Assembly (NCBI RefSeq): GCF_000485595.1
Contig: NW_014577076.1
Location: 756,239 to 777,154, forward strand
DNA length: 20,916 nt
Direction of reading: 5' to 3'
DNA from: Priapulus caudatus
Taxonomy: Eukaryota > Priapulida > Priapulimorpha > Priapulimorphida > Priapulidae
Part shown: piece after piece, positions 1 to 9,390 of the stretch
Numbering within the stretch: position 1 is the first letter of the stretch
How the letters are laid out: each line of letters starts with the position of its first letter
Program-made: the position numbers and the translations under genes
Notes under the pieces: model-generated
Told to the model about the DNA's origin: nothing
Databases searched by the model: none
Seen by the model: the letters and a program-made list of their open reading frames with translations, nothing else

Positions 1-160
1 AATGGAAATGGCCATAAGTCAGTTCAGGTTCAACGGATTTTTGCTCATTCTTGGTATGTGAATGAATAAGGGCATGCCCCATTAAATAATTCAAATTAGG
101 TAGATTTTTGGCAATTTCACTATGCATTTCAGTGTCTGCCTACGGTCAACGAATTGAACG

Positions 161-335
161 AACATTTATTTTCGCATCAAAAATTACGCATATATCATTA
201 TCAAGAGTATATAATGGGAGATATGCTATATTATATCGCAACTATATTATATTGAACTCCCATTATATAGCATATCTCCCATTATATACTCTTGATAATG
301 ATATATGCGTAATTTTTGATGCGAAAATAAATGTT
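161..335. repeat. Perfect long inverted repeat (foldback), 71-bp arms
   Basis: The segment from 161 to 231 is repeated as its exact reverse complement from 265 to 335, leaving a 33-bp AT-rich loop at 232-264. I found no mismatch across the arms when aligning them by hand. The arms contain ATATAATGGGAG (209-220) and its complement CTCCCATTATAT (276-287), and the latter motif also occurs in the loop at 257-268, so alternative pairing is possible. If transcribed it would fold into one long hairpin. Complementarity stops abruptly at 160/336, and I see no convincing target-site duplication there. It could be a recent foldback or MITE insertion, a small-RNA hairpin precursor, or a local inverted duplication. 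No open frame of interest is contained. Confidence 0.93.
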
Positions 336-340
336 TCAGA

Positions 341-376
341 TAATATAATGGGCGTTCTCCCATATATACTCTTGCT
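341..376. repeat. Small hairpin echoing the adjacent foldback motif
   Basis: Just right of the large inverted repeat lies ATATAATGGG (344-353), a 4-bp spacer, and CTCCCATATATACTCTTG (358-375). The second half matches most of the right arm segment around 276-292, and together the two halves form a short imperfect hairpin. It looks like a degraded extra copy of the motif in the 161-335 foldback, so the locus probably grew by repeated local or mobile duplication. Confidence 0.6.
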
Positions 377-473
377 TTATATATCCCACCTCCCTCTTCT
401 ATCACACCCAAGGTGAGCTACAGTGTCACTGACACTTTCATTCTTTCTTGTTGTGGAGCACTATATCAGGGCG

Positions 474-550
474 GTTTGCAGGTAGATACAATAATGTAAC
501 CGAAACCCCTATACTGGGTTTGGGTTACATTATTGTATCTAGTTTGCAGG
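474..550. mobile_element. 59-bp micro-hairpin element with 9-bp target-site duplication
   Basis: A near-perfect inverted repeat spans 483-541: left arm 483-508, 7-bp loop CTATACT (509-515), right arm 516-541. The arms are 26 bp and differ at one position (502). The outer ends read TAGATACAATAATG and its complement. Immediately outside is a 9-bp direct repeat GTTTGCAGG, at 474-482 and 542-550. Inverted repeat ends directly abutted by an equal-length direct repeat are the signature of transposition. A 9-bp duplication is known for Mutator-like and some other DNA transposons, but at 59 bp this would be extremely small, so the family is inference. An alternative is microhomology-mediated insertion of a hairpin during repair. 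Confidence 0.8.
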
Positions 551-771
551 TATCGTGCGATCTGTCTGCACTGCCATATCTCACGTTATGGTAGTATCTC
601 CGATGTTGGTAACTGGTCTCGGGGTATGTTCATACCACATGTCATGCAGGTACTTGCTCACCAAGTTCACTGCAGATTGACCAGTGCAGACAGCTGGCTA
701 CCTTGTTATGGCGGTTTGTGTAGGCCCTACTCGGTTGGGGCCAGCACTGTGCATCCGGCGATGTTATTATT

Positions 772-1286
772 ACCTCCGCCAGGGGCATGGCGGGGGTTAT
801 GTTTTCACCGGCGAGTTTTTGAGTGTTGGTTTGTGTGTTACCATGCACATTTCAGTTCACTTCCGCTAGATGCGCTGGCTGTAGACTTACAAACACGCAA
901 CCACAGGCTAAGGGGGCAAACGCACAGGTCCTCCCACAACTCTGCTAATACGCTCACCGCACTAGATCGGACTCCAATTAACTTATCTTCAATTAATTAA
1001 TTATTTTTCCACTTCACTCGTGTCTACATTTTGGCGGCTAATCATACACCGGATCCCAATGTTAATGTAAAATATACAAACTTTCCAGGACTAGGTCCAG
1101 AATGGGTAACTCTAATAATTGAATTGTACTATTTACTGTGATTGAGTCAGACTAAGTAGCCGAGGATGCAAGGTTAATTATTAATTACATTTTTTCACTA
1201 ATTAATTAATTTATTAATAAAAAACATTCACATTGAGAGAATCAGCTCACTTATGGCGGGAGGTTCTGTGCTCTCCGAGCTAGTGT
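772..1286. repeat. Possible copy of a dispersed animal repeat (CCTCCGCC...GGCGGAGG type)
   Basis: At 772-812 the sequence carries ACCTCCGCCAGG then GGTTATGTTTTCACCGGCG. At 1253-1286 it carries ATGGCGGGAGGTTCTGTG then CTCTCCGAGC. From memory, both resemble the two ends of a short non-coding repeat dispersed in many invertebrate and fish genomes, which opens near a GGAGGTTATGTTTTC box and closes near a GGCGGAGGTCTGCGCTC box. The two ends here are also weakly inverted (ACCTCCGCC against GGCGGGAGGT). The centre is not recognisable to me and is AT-rich near 1175-1230. The identification rests on recall, not on a search, and the interior may be unrelated sequence. Confidence 0.35.
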
Positions 1287-1880
1287 ATTCATAATCATGT
1301 CCATCCCTATCATATCGACGGCGTTCTAAATCAGCTTACGACTCAAGCACAAGAAATGATGTTAAAATGTAACAGTACCTAGGCGCGTGGGCCAATGGTG
1401 GTGTCGCACGTGCAGTAAATATGTCACAACAAATCCCCGGTCGTTCGATAACGCACTTGACAGCTTGATATGGTTTACTATCTCGCGTGTAATTAAAATA
1501 GTTAACGCAAACCTGCGTCTAAATTCTATCCTTGCGAGACACTAACCGTAATACCTATTCAAATTTTCTCATAAACCCGTCTAATTATACGAACAGTCCC
1601 ACACACAAGTAGCTAGAGTCTTGAATTTAACTTTTTCAAAGCGCTATGACTTTAACGGCGGCCCAACCTTTGAGAAAACGAGACCGAGGCGGTTCGCAGC
1701 GCTATGATTACATCCAGTCTTATCCGAACATGCGAAAATGTCGTTTTCTCACCTCTAATGTCGTCGGAAGGTCGTCACACGAGATGTCGCTGTAAATCGA
1801 AAATCGGAAGTTATTTCCCTTTCCTGAGTACGAGCGATGCAAAGAGCAATTAATTAATCGGTGTAGTTGAAGGCAGTGCA
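1287..1880. other. Unassigned intergenic-type sequence
   Basis: No gene, RNA or mobile element is recognisable. The only local structure I noticed is an 11-bp inverted pair, TGAGAAAACGA (1671-1681) and TCGTTTTCTCA (1741-1751), plus the word AGCGCTATGA occurring near both 1640 and 1698. Base composition is balanced and CpG is common. No long open frame crosses it. Confidence 0.6.
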
Positions 1881-2562
1881 ATATAGGGAGGGCAGTAGCA
1901 GAAGCACAGCCAGCACAGTCAGCAGCAAAGCAGTAGGAGAAGCAGTAGCAGCAGCAGTTAAACTCCGTTTAGCAGCATGTAGCAACAGTGTATAGAGCCA
2001 GTGCATGCAGTAGCAGCAAGCAGCAGCAAGCAGCAGCAGTAGCAGTAGCAGTAGGAGTAGGGCAGCAGCAGGCAGCAGAGCAGGCAGAAGTCAGCACGAA
2101 GCATGGCAGCAGGCAGTAGCAGGCAGGCAGGAGAGGGAGCAGGCGCAAAACAGGCATGGGCCAGCAGCAAGCAGTAGCAGCAGTAGCACAGCAGCAGCAG
2201 GCAGTGAGTAGTAGCAGTAACAGTAGCAGGTAGCAGTAGCAGTAGGCAGCAGCAGGCAGCAGGCAGCGCAACAGCAAGCAGCAGCGGCGGCGCAACAGAG
2301 CAAGGTAGCAGCACGCAGCAAGCAGCAGCAGCAGCAGCCAGCAGCCAGCAGCGGAGACAGCGAGCACACAACAAACAGTACGCGGCAGCAGCAGCACATC
2401 AGGAGTAGGGCAGGCAGGCGCAGCAAACAACAACAGTACCGCATGCAGGAGCGCGCACGCAGGCAGCAGCGGCGGCACGCAGCAGCAGCTGGCGGATCGA
2501 GCCCGTACCAGCAGCAGCAGGACAGCATGAGCAGGCAGCATGCAGCAGGAGCAGCAGCACAA
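1881..2562. repeat. Degenerate CAG/GCA-type triplet-rich tract
   Basis: About 680 bp are built from short blocks of GCA, CAG, GTA and GGCA, such as GCAGCAGCAG, AGCAGTAGCA and GGCAGGCAGG, with no long pure run. The strand is strongly biased: G and A outnumber C and T on the plus strand. Because CTG, TGC and GCT contain no stop codon, three reverse-strand frames stay open together (within 1958-2714), giving Leu/Cys/Ala-rich nonsense peptides. Simultaneous opening of several frames is typical of a repeat rather than of a gene. The reverse-strand region at 2563-2714 that extends one of these frames is not repetitive, but I recognise no domain in it. Confidence 0.85.
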
Positions 2563-2829
2563 GGCAGCGGAGCAGGCTTATCTGCGTTATGCCATCGATT
2601 TCTATAGTTAATCAGATTGCGTTGTTGTCCGCCGTTGATCACTTTAATGAAATTAGTTGGGCCTGATGACTGGCTGGACCTCTTCCAGCGGCAGGCGAAC
2701 AATAACGAGAGCAATTACTTCTGGCAGGGAGGAATTGTCACAGAAAGGCCCGTCTTATGATGCGCGGGTTTGTAAGACAATTTGATAGTTCAGCATTTAG
2801 GGTCACGCTGCTGCAAGAACCCCATATTA

Positions 2830-2993
2830 CTGTAATATATATATATCATATATTATAGTATTATATATCAGACGGTATTAAGAGGAACGTACAACGGTGA
2901 AATGCTGAAACCATGTTGCTATAATTAGACGAGTCATAGTACAATATAATATTTATAATATAATATATATATATAGTATACCCGTATCTGTAG

Positions 2994-3033
<40 letters not shown>

Positions 3034-3041
3034 TATATATA
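2830..3041. repeat. AT-rich block ending in (TA)n microsatellite
   Basis: From 2830 the sequence alternates short TA and ATA runs, as in TAATATATATATATCATATA. It culminates in an almost pure TA run from about 2997 to 3041, interrupted by single AA steps. TA repeats of this length can extrude cruciforms and are frequent sites of polymerase slippage, so the exact length is unreliable. No gene content is seen. Confidence 0.9.
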
Positions 3042-3182
3042 GGTTTAATGCATTAGCTTCTATCCTAAATCGCTTAGGCTTACTAACTTCTAAAGCTACC
3101 TTATTTATGCTCGTCAGAGCTGAAAATAAATTCGAGTTGGATGCATTGTAGTCGACTCGAGCATGACATGTACATAACGCAC

Positions 3183-3500
3183 CCGTAGGCACATGCACAC
3201 GGCGTAGGCAATCGCGCGCACATACCGCACGCACACACGAACACACGAGCACACTCATACGCACGTATCGGGTATAAATTAAGCCCCCCAAGCACACGCT
3301 TCGCTGGTGTGCCCCTGCCCGCAGGCGCACGAACACCTACAAGCGCGCACTCACGCGCGCATGGTGCAGGAACACCCACACGCGCGCACGCACGCACGCA
3401 TGCTGCACGTACCCATGAACGCGCGTACTCACGCACCTTTACGTGTCCCACACGCACCCATGTGATGCCTGCACGCACGCCGCATGCACGCGTCCCCCTA
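3183..3500. repeat. ACGC/GCAC-type purine-pyrimidine repeat, Z-DNA prone
   Basis: A CpG-rich, imperfect repeat of CGCACGCACG, CACGCGCGCA and CACACG blocks interleaved with short unique words such as CACCCATG. Alternating purine-pyrimidine steps rich in CG and CA are the classic composition for left-handed DNA. Overlapping open frames on both strands here (His/Thr/Arg-rich forward, Val/Cys/Arg-rich reverse) are consequences of the repeat and are not annotated as genes. Confidence 0.8.
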
Positions 3501-3889
3501 TAAGAGCGCGTACTGCACTATCGCTCATTTACATTCCCTGCCTGTCCTGTATTATTTTCCGTCTTTCCGCTCTGCTTGCCCTGTATCCAGGATGTTCAAG
3601 GGATGTCGTGATAAGTGACGGCCGCTGTTTGACCAGCCGTTTTTCTCTGTTAGGTACCTAGATGCGCTCAGCTTGTTGCCGTGGTCCGTGTGCACGTGGG
3701 CAAGACAACGAGTCCATAGGTTGCGCTTCCGTGCCCGCTCCGCGCGGAGTGTATATAGTTGTAACTACATCTTGCTGAAGCCTAGCTTGTCATGATCAAG
3801 CTCTCGGTGCGCTAGCAGCGGTTTAGCTGTAAGCCTGACAGCTCTATACCCGCAGCAAATAAGATGCTGCGTCATGCCCACGCACGAGA

Positions 3890-3999
3890 GAACGAGAGCA
3901 GAGCGAGGCGAGAGAAGAGAGAGAAGACAGAAGCTAGATGAGAATAGGAGAGAGAGAAGCAGACGACCAGGCAGAGATAACAAGTAGAGATGAGAGAGA

Positions 4000-4080
<81 letters not shown>

Positions 4081-4097
4081 CGACGACGACGACGACA
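3890..4097 (+). repeat. (GA)n purine tract passing into (GAC)n
   Basis: A purine-rich lead-in starts near 3890 and becomes an almost pure GA dinucleotide run from about 3990 to 4080, broken by a few GACAGAGACA steps. It then changes to CGACGACGAC triplets (about 4079-4097). GA runs of this kind can form triplex (H-DNA) structures. Two forward frames read through it as Arg-Glu repeats and are not credible genes. Confidence 0.92.
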
Positions 4098-5880
4098 ATG
4101 ACGACGGGACGGGCGCTTGCGAGGGTGGGCTTTCAGGCTATCTTACAACGTGCGACGCGGCCAGGCACGCACATGTCGTAGAACTACATATGTTTGAAGA
4201 ACAGTTATAGAGATATCATAGAGATCAGTTATAAAGATGTAGTGTGTTGTATCAATAACACGCGTGTATATGCGCAAGGCATCTGCTATACGAGTGTCTG
4301 CGGGGTAGGTCGGGCAGGGTGTGTAGATCGAGCGTGTGCGTTAACGTGTGGGGCATGCTTCATGGGGAAGTAGGCTAACGTTGTAGAGACCGGTGGATCG
4401 TCGGGATAGGGCGGAATATCGCAACATTAGGCCGGGACGCTTTGCAATTTGTTTAATAATGCGTTTAAAAATGCGCGTTCAAATTTTTCACTGTAAATTA
4501 ATTTGAAATTTTTGCCGTCACGGTGCCTTGCGAGCGCTCGTTAAAATTGTCTTTAAAGCGTAGTTAATCGTAGCCTTTGGACAAAATTGAGAGCAACGTC
4601 ACCATGACCGCGATGTAGCAGTTACGCTTGATGTTTCTATTGTAACCCACAGGTTATACTTCGCATAATTTTTCCGATATAATCCTTTTCAAAATAAACC
4701 TTTAAAATATACCCGAATTTAATGATTAGCGAGTATAATATGATGCTTATATATACTGCCTGAAGGAATTCTGGCGCACGTGAGTAATATATATAGCGTG
4801 CATGTATTATGAGAGCGATGAATCATTGTAGCAATAACATCATCATGTTTTCATTGTAGGCACCGGGTCTAGCGCAATACCGAGCTATATCTATATTGCA
4901 TGTATATTACTTTTCGAGTCCCATGTTGGCATTTTATTAAACATCAAATAAGCGCGTGTGCGGAAAATATCACCAAACGCGTAAATTTAAAACCGCGCCG
5001 CTCTCGTCACGATAAAAATATACATGAAAACATCAGCGTCGCATGACATTGTTACTGTCCGGCAGCGGATAGCGTGTCGGTGCGCGTCTATGCATGCAGC
5101 ATACGCAGCATATGCATGCCCCTGATGGCTCGATTGAACGTAATAGGAAGAACTGCACTATTACAATTCTTTAAAGGTTAGGCCAGTTGAGAGGATCTGG
5201 CTATTATTGCGCTGAAAATTGATCCGGTGTCTATTAAGCCTTTCGTGGACAGATCTAGATGCACGTTGTTTTTGATTTAATGGAGTTTAATTAGTAGGCG
5301 TTAAAATGCGCGTGCGCTGATAAGATTCACGTCAGCAATTGTGCCTGTCCGGAATTTTATTGTGATCTACTCACATTTCGATGCTTTTCATTGAAAAGAC
5401 ATTGAATGTGTTAATAAAACGTGTTACAAAGTAATTGTGCGGTTTTGCCGTGTTGATATTATTCCATCTGTCATGTATTGATTCCGTCTCAGTTTTTGCT
5501 TTTTGTATTTATTCGTTATTGAAACAGCAAAATGATCGTGATGTTAACATTTTAAACAGCGAACACTTAGTAAATGACTGCATGGTGTTAATAAAAGTGC
5601 GCACACTATATATACCAGCTTGAAACCTTCACACTTACTCCGCATGCAGACCCGCTCAAAGATGTGATAATTTGCAAAGAAAATTCACGTAAAAACTGAC
5701 GGCTACCAGCGTTTCAATTCGGAATTCGCCGGCGGAGTAATTTCAGGATGCTGACGATCGCCAGTGCTAGAATGGATTGTCGGCTAGAAATGTTTTCACG
5801 GGGCTGCTGCATAGGTGTGTGTTCTGTAAACGTTATTGTAGTAAATTAGATCGCTGGCGAATGCACCCTGCGGCGTTATG
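4098..5880. other. Unassigned sequence without recognisable genes
   Basis: About 1.8 kb of AT-leaning, CpG-containing sequence. It has no open frame above about 90 codons, no recognisable domain, and no tRNA T-arm context on either strand that I could complete. A short palindromic patch of GCATGC words lies near 5090-5118. A small forward frame at 5435-5623 has no similarity I recognise and is about the length expected by chance. I see no polyadenylation or splice arrangement I would defend. Confidence 0.6.
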
Positions 5881-8322
5881 CACCCACCGCGTCGACAGCT
5901 ATACGCACGCATGCACGCACGCACGCACACACCCGCCATGTAGCTAGCTATACACCCACTATGTAGCCAGCTATACACCCACCACGTAGCTAGTTATACA
6001 CCCGCCATGTAGCTAGCTATACACCCACGATGTAGCTATCTATACACTCACCATGTAGCCAGCTACACACCCGCCATGTAGCTATCTATATACACCCGCC
6101 GTGTATCTATCTATACACCCGCCGTGTAGCTAGTTATACACCCACCAATAAGCTAGATATACACCCGCCACGTAGCTAGCTATACACCCACGATGTAGCT
6201 ATCTATACACCCGCTATGTAGCCAGCTATACACCCACCATGTAGCTATCTATACACCCACCATGTAGCTATCTATACACCCACCATGTAGCCAGCTATAC
6301 ACCCACCATGTAGCTATCTATACACCCACCATGTAGCTAGCCTAATAACACCCGCCTATGTAGCCAGCTATACAACCCATGTATGTAGCTATCGTATACA
6401 CCCACCATGATTCAGCTATCTATACACCCACCATGTAGCTATCTATACACCAACCATGTAGCTATCTATGCACCCACCACATAGCTAGCTATACACCCGC
6501 CACGTAGCTAGCTATACACCCGCTATGTAGCAGCTATACACCCACCATGTAGCTATCTATACACCCACCATGTAGCTCTCTATACACCCGCCGTGTAGCT
6601 AGCTATACACCCGCTATGTAGCTAGCTATACACCTCCATGTAGCCTAGAATATACACCGCCACTGTAGCTAGCTATACACCCGCTATGTAGCCAAGTATA
6701 CACCCACATGTAGCTATCTATTACACCCCACCATGTAGCTAATCTATACACCCACATGTAAGCTAGGCTATTCACCCGCTATGTAGCGGGGGGGATAGCT
6801 TATACACCGCTATGTAGCTATCTATTACACCCACCATGAGCTATCTAACACCCACCATGTAGCTATCTATACACCCACCACATAGCTAGCTATACACCCG
6901 CTATGTAGCCAGCTATACACCCACCATGTAGCTATTCTTATACACCCACATGTAGCTCTCTATACATCCGCGTGTAGCTAGATATACACCGCTATGTAGC
7001 CAGCTATCACAACCCACGATGTAGCTATCTATACACCCTTCATGTAGCCTATAATTACACCCACATGTTAGCCAGCTATTACACCCACCATGCTAGCATA
7101 TCTATACCCACCATGTAGCTAGCTAGACACCGCTATGCTAGCCAGCTATACACCACCATGTAGCAATCTATAACACCCAGCATTGGTAGCTATACTATAC
7201 CAACCCACCAATGTAAGCTATCTATACACACCATGTAGCTATCTATGCACCACCACATAGCTGCATATCACCCGCCACGTAGCTAGCTATACACCCGCAT
7301 GTAGCCAGCTATACACCCACCATGTAGCTAATCTATACACCCACATGTAGCTCTCTATACACCCGCCGTGTAGCTAGCTATACACCCGCTATGTAGCTAT
7401 CTATACACCCGCCATGTAGCTAGATATACACCCGCCATGTAGCTAGCTATACACCCCGCTATGTAGCCAGCTATACACCCACCATGTAGCTATCTATACA
7501 CCCACCATGTAGCTAGCTATACACCCACCATGTAGCTATCTATACACCCGCCATGTAGCTAGCTATACACCCGCCTATGTGTAGCCTATCACACCCGCCT
7601 AGTGTTTAGCTATCTATACACCCACCATGTACGCTATCTTACACCACCATGTAGCTATTCTATACACGCCACCACATCAGCTTAGCTATACACCCGCTAT
7701 GTTAGCCAGCTATACACCCAACCATGTACTATCTAATACACCCACCATGTAGCTTCTGCTATACACCCGCCGTGTTAGCTAGCTATACACCGCTATGTAG
7801 CCTAGCGCTAACACCCGCCATGTAGCTAGCTATACACCCGCTATGTATCCTAGCTATACACCCGCACGTAGCTAGCTATACACCCACGATGTAGCTAATC
7901 TATACACGCCACTTCATTAGCTATCTATACACCCACCATGATAGCCAGCTATACATCCACCATGTAGCCTATCTATTACACCCACATGTAGCTCATCATA
8001 TACACCCGCTATGTATCCAGCTATAACACCACCATGTAGCTATCTATACACCCACCATGTAGCTTGCTAACCACCCACCATGTAGCTCTGAGATATATCA
8101 CCCGCCACGTAGCTAGCCTATACACCCGCGTGCTAGCTAGCTATACACCCGCCACGTAGCTAGCTATACACCCGCTTATGATAGCCACCTATACCCCACC
8201 ATGCTAGCTATCTAATACACCCGACCATGTAGCTGCCCATAACACCCACAGTAGCCTATCATATACACCCGCCATGTTAGATATACACCGCCATGTAGCT
8301 ATCTATACACCCGCACTTTGTT
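5881..8322. repeat. 23-bp satellite array, about 100 copies, with higher-order structure
   Basis: The monomer has a fixed core TAGCTAGCTATACACCC and a variable lead-in (CATG, TATG, CACG, CGTG or GATG). The core middle alternates between CTAGCTA, CTATCTA and CCAGCTA. A diverged first unit lies at 5881-5904, is separated from the rest by a short ACGC microsatellite (5905-5930), and the regular array begins near 5931. A rare variant with CTCTC in the core recurs at 6571, 6951, 7346 and 7748, so a higher-order unit of about 17 monomers (17 x 23 = 391) is present. Each monomer contains TAG on both strands and 23 is not divisible by 3, so no frame stays open, which explains the lack of open frames here. 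The array ends at an assembly gap, so its true length is unknown. Confidence 0.95.
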
Positions 8323-8347
8323 NNNNNNNNNNNNNNNNNNNNNNNNN
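8323..8347. other. Assembly gap, 25 N
   Basis: Exactly 25 unknown bases separate the 23-bp satellite from the 36-bp satellite. A short round number suggests a placeholder of unknown real length rather than a measured one. The join between two different satellites is therefore unproven, although both sides carry the same AGCTAGCTAT core. Confidence 0.99.
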
Positions 8348-8740
8348 TAAAGCTAGCTATCCTCAGATGAAGTTATCCTGGGATAAAGCTAGCCATCTTG
8401 AGATGAACTCATCCTGGCATAAAGCTAGCTATCCTGAGATGAATTCTCATCCTGGGATAAAGCTAGCTATCCTCAGATGAAGTTATCCTGGGATAAAGCT
8501 AGCTATCCTCAGATGAAGTTATCCTGGGATAAAGCTAGCCATCCTCAGATGAACTCATCCTGGGATAAAGCTAGCTATCCTCAGATGAAGTTATCCTGGG
8601 ATAAAGCTAGCCATCCTCAGATGAACTCATCCTGGGATAAAGCTAGCTATCCTCAGATGAAGTTATCCTGGGATAAAGCTAGCCATCCTCAGATGAACTC
8701 ATCCTGGGATAAAGCTAGCTATCCTAAGATGAAGCCAGCC
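8348..8740. repeat. 36-bp satellite, alternating A/B dimers of 72 bp
   Basis: Monomers begin with AGCTAG at 8351, 8387, 8423, 8461, 8497, 8533, 8569, 8605, 8641, 8677 and 8713, with 36-bp spacing except for one 38-bp interval (8423 to 8461). Type A carries AGCTAGCTATCC and GAAGTTATCC; type B carries AGCTAGCCATCC and GAACTCATCC. From 8497 the order is strictly A-B-A-B-A-B-A, giving a 72-bp higher-order unit. The last monomer degrades at about 8735. Because 36 is a multiple of 3, a forward frame stays open with a 12-residue repeat (MKLSWDKASYPQ / MNSSWDKASHPQ). There is no independent evidence that it is translated. Confidence 0.95.
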
Positions 8741-9390
8741 AGCGTAAAATCAATGAGGCGGAGCAGCTTGCCGGCGGTGTTGGCTCGTGGCTGTCAGCCT
8801 TCTGGCTCCTGCGCAGAAGCGCGTCTGCTGAGCGCACACTCACAACACACAGGCGCATGCCGGCGCGCGCGCGGCTTTACTCCCACAAATGTATTGAGAG
8901 CATACAGATTAGGGATCGCGAGGTGGCGGAGTGCAACGTGATGCGACGTGCGAGGCTTTCTGATCTGGATTTGTTGCTGCAAAACTGAGTGGATGAGGGT
9001 AAATACGTAAAGATTGCGTGCACGAGGGGTGATTGAGTGTGTTCGTTAGTGCGTTAAAGCGTGCTTATGCGTCTGTTATTCGCGCGACTCGTAGGCCTAG
9101 GTCGTTGTGTTTATGCACGAGCGTGTTCGTGTACGTGTGGGTTGGAAAGCCAGTGAGAGAGAAAGAAATAGAAAAGGTGAAGTCGCACGTGAACGCGTCA
9201 AAGAAAGTGAGAGCAGGAGAGAGAAGGCGAGATACTCTCCTGACCACATAGAGTTAGCCACGCAATACTATTCCTGACTAAGTGCTATGAGTGGATTATA
9301 TCTCTCCGTCGCGGGAAATCTGGATTTTCATGAAAAGTTTATTATATTTGTCTTATAATTTCAACATAAAGTTGCTTCTAGAATCGTCTT
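8741..9390. other. Unassigned CpG-rich sequence
   Basis: GC-rich at first, with a GCGCGCGCGG run near 8865-8875, then GA-leaning around 9155-9235. It contains the first CACGTGAA octamer (9186-9193). Short open frames on both strands are of chance size and have no recognisable domain. The abrupt composition change at the end of the 36-bp array marks the boundary of the satellite. Confidence 0.55.

Noticed and set aside
474-482. Reading the left duplication as 11 bp (GTTTGCAGGTA)
   Set aside because: The last two bases TA also belong to the hairpin's own tip (483-484), so the symmetric interpretation is a 9-bp duplication.
533-1000. 155-codon forward open frame
   Set aside because: It starts inside the right arm of the 59-bp hairpin and runs into the candidate dispersed repeat; no domain is recognised.
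1958-2714. Three overlapping reverse frames up to 207 codons
   Set aside because: CTG/TGC/GCT repeats lack stop codons in every phase, so all frames open together; Leu/Cys/Ala strings are repeat artefacts.
3938-4210. Arg-Glu repeat frames
   Set aside because: Direct translation of a GA dinucleotide run; no flanking coding signal.
5931-8322. CRISPR array
   Set aside because: Units are contiguous 23-mers with no unique spacers, and the context is eukaryotic; it is a satellite.
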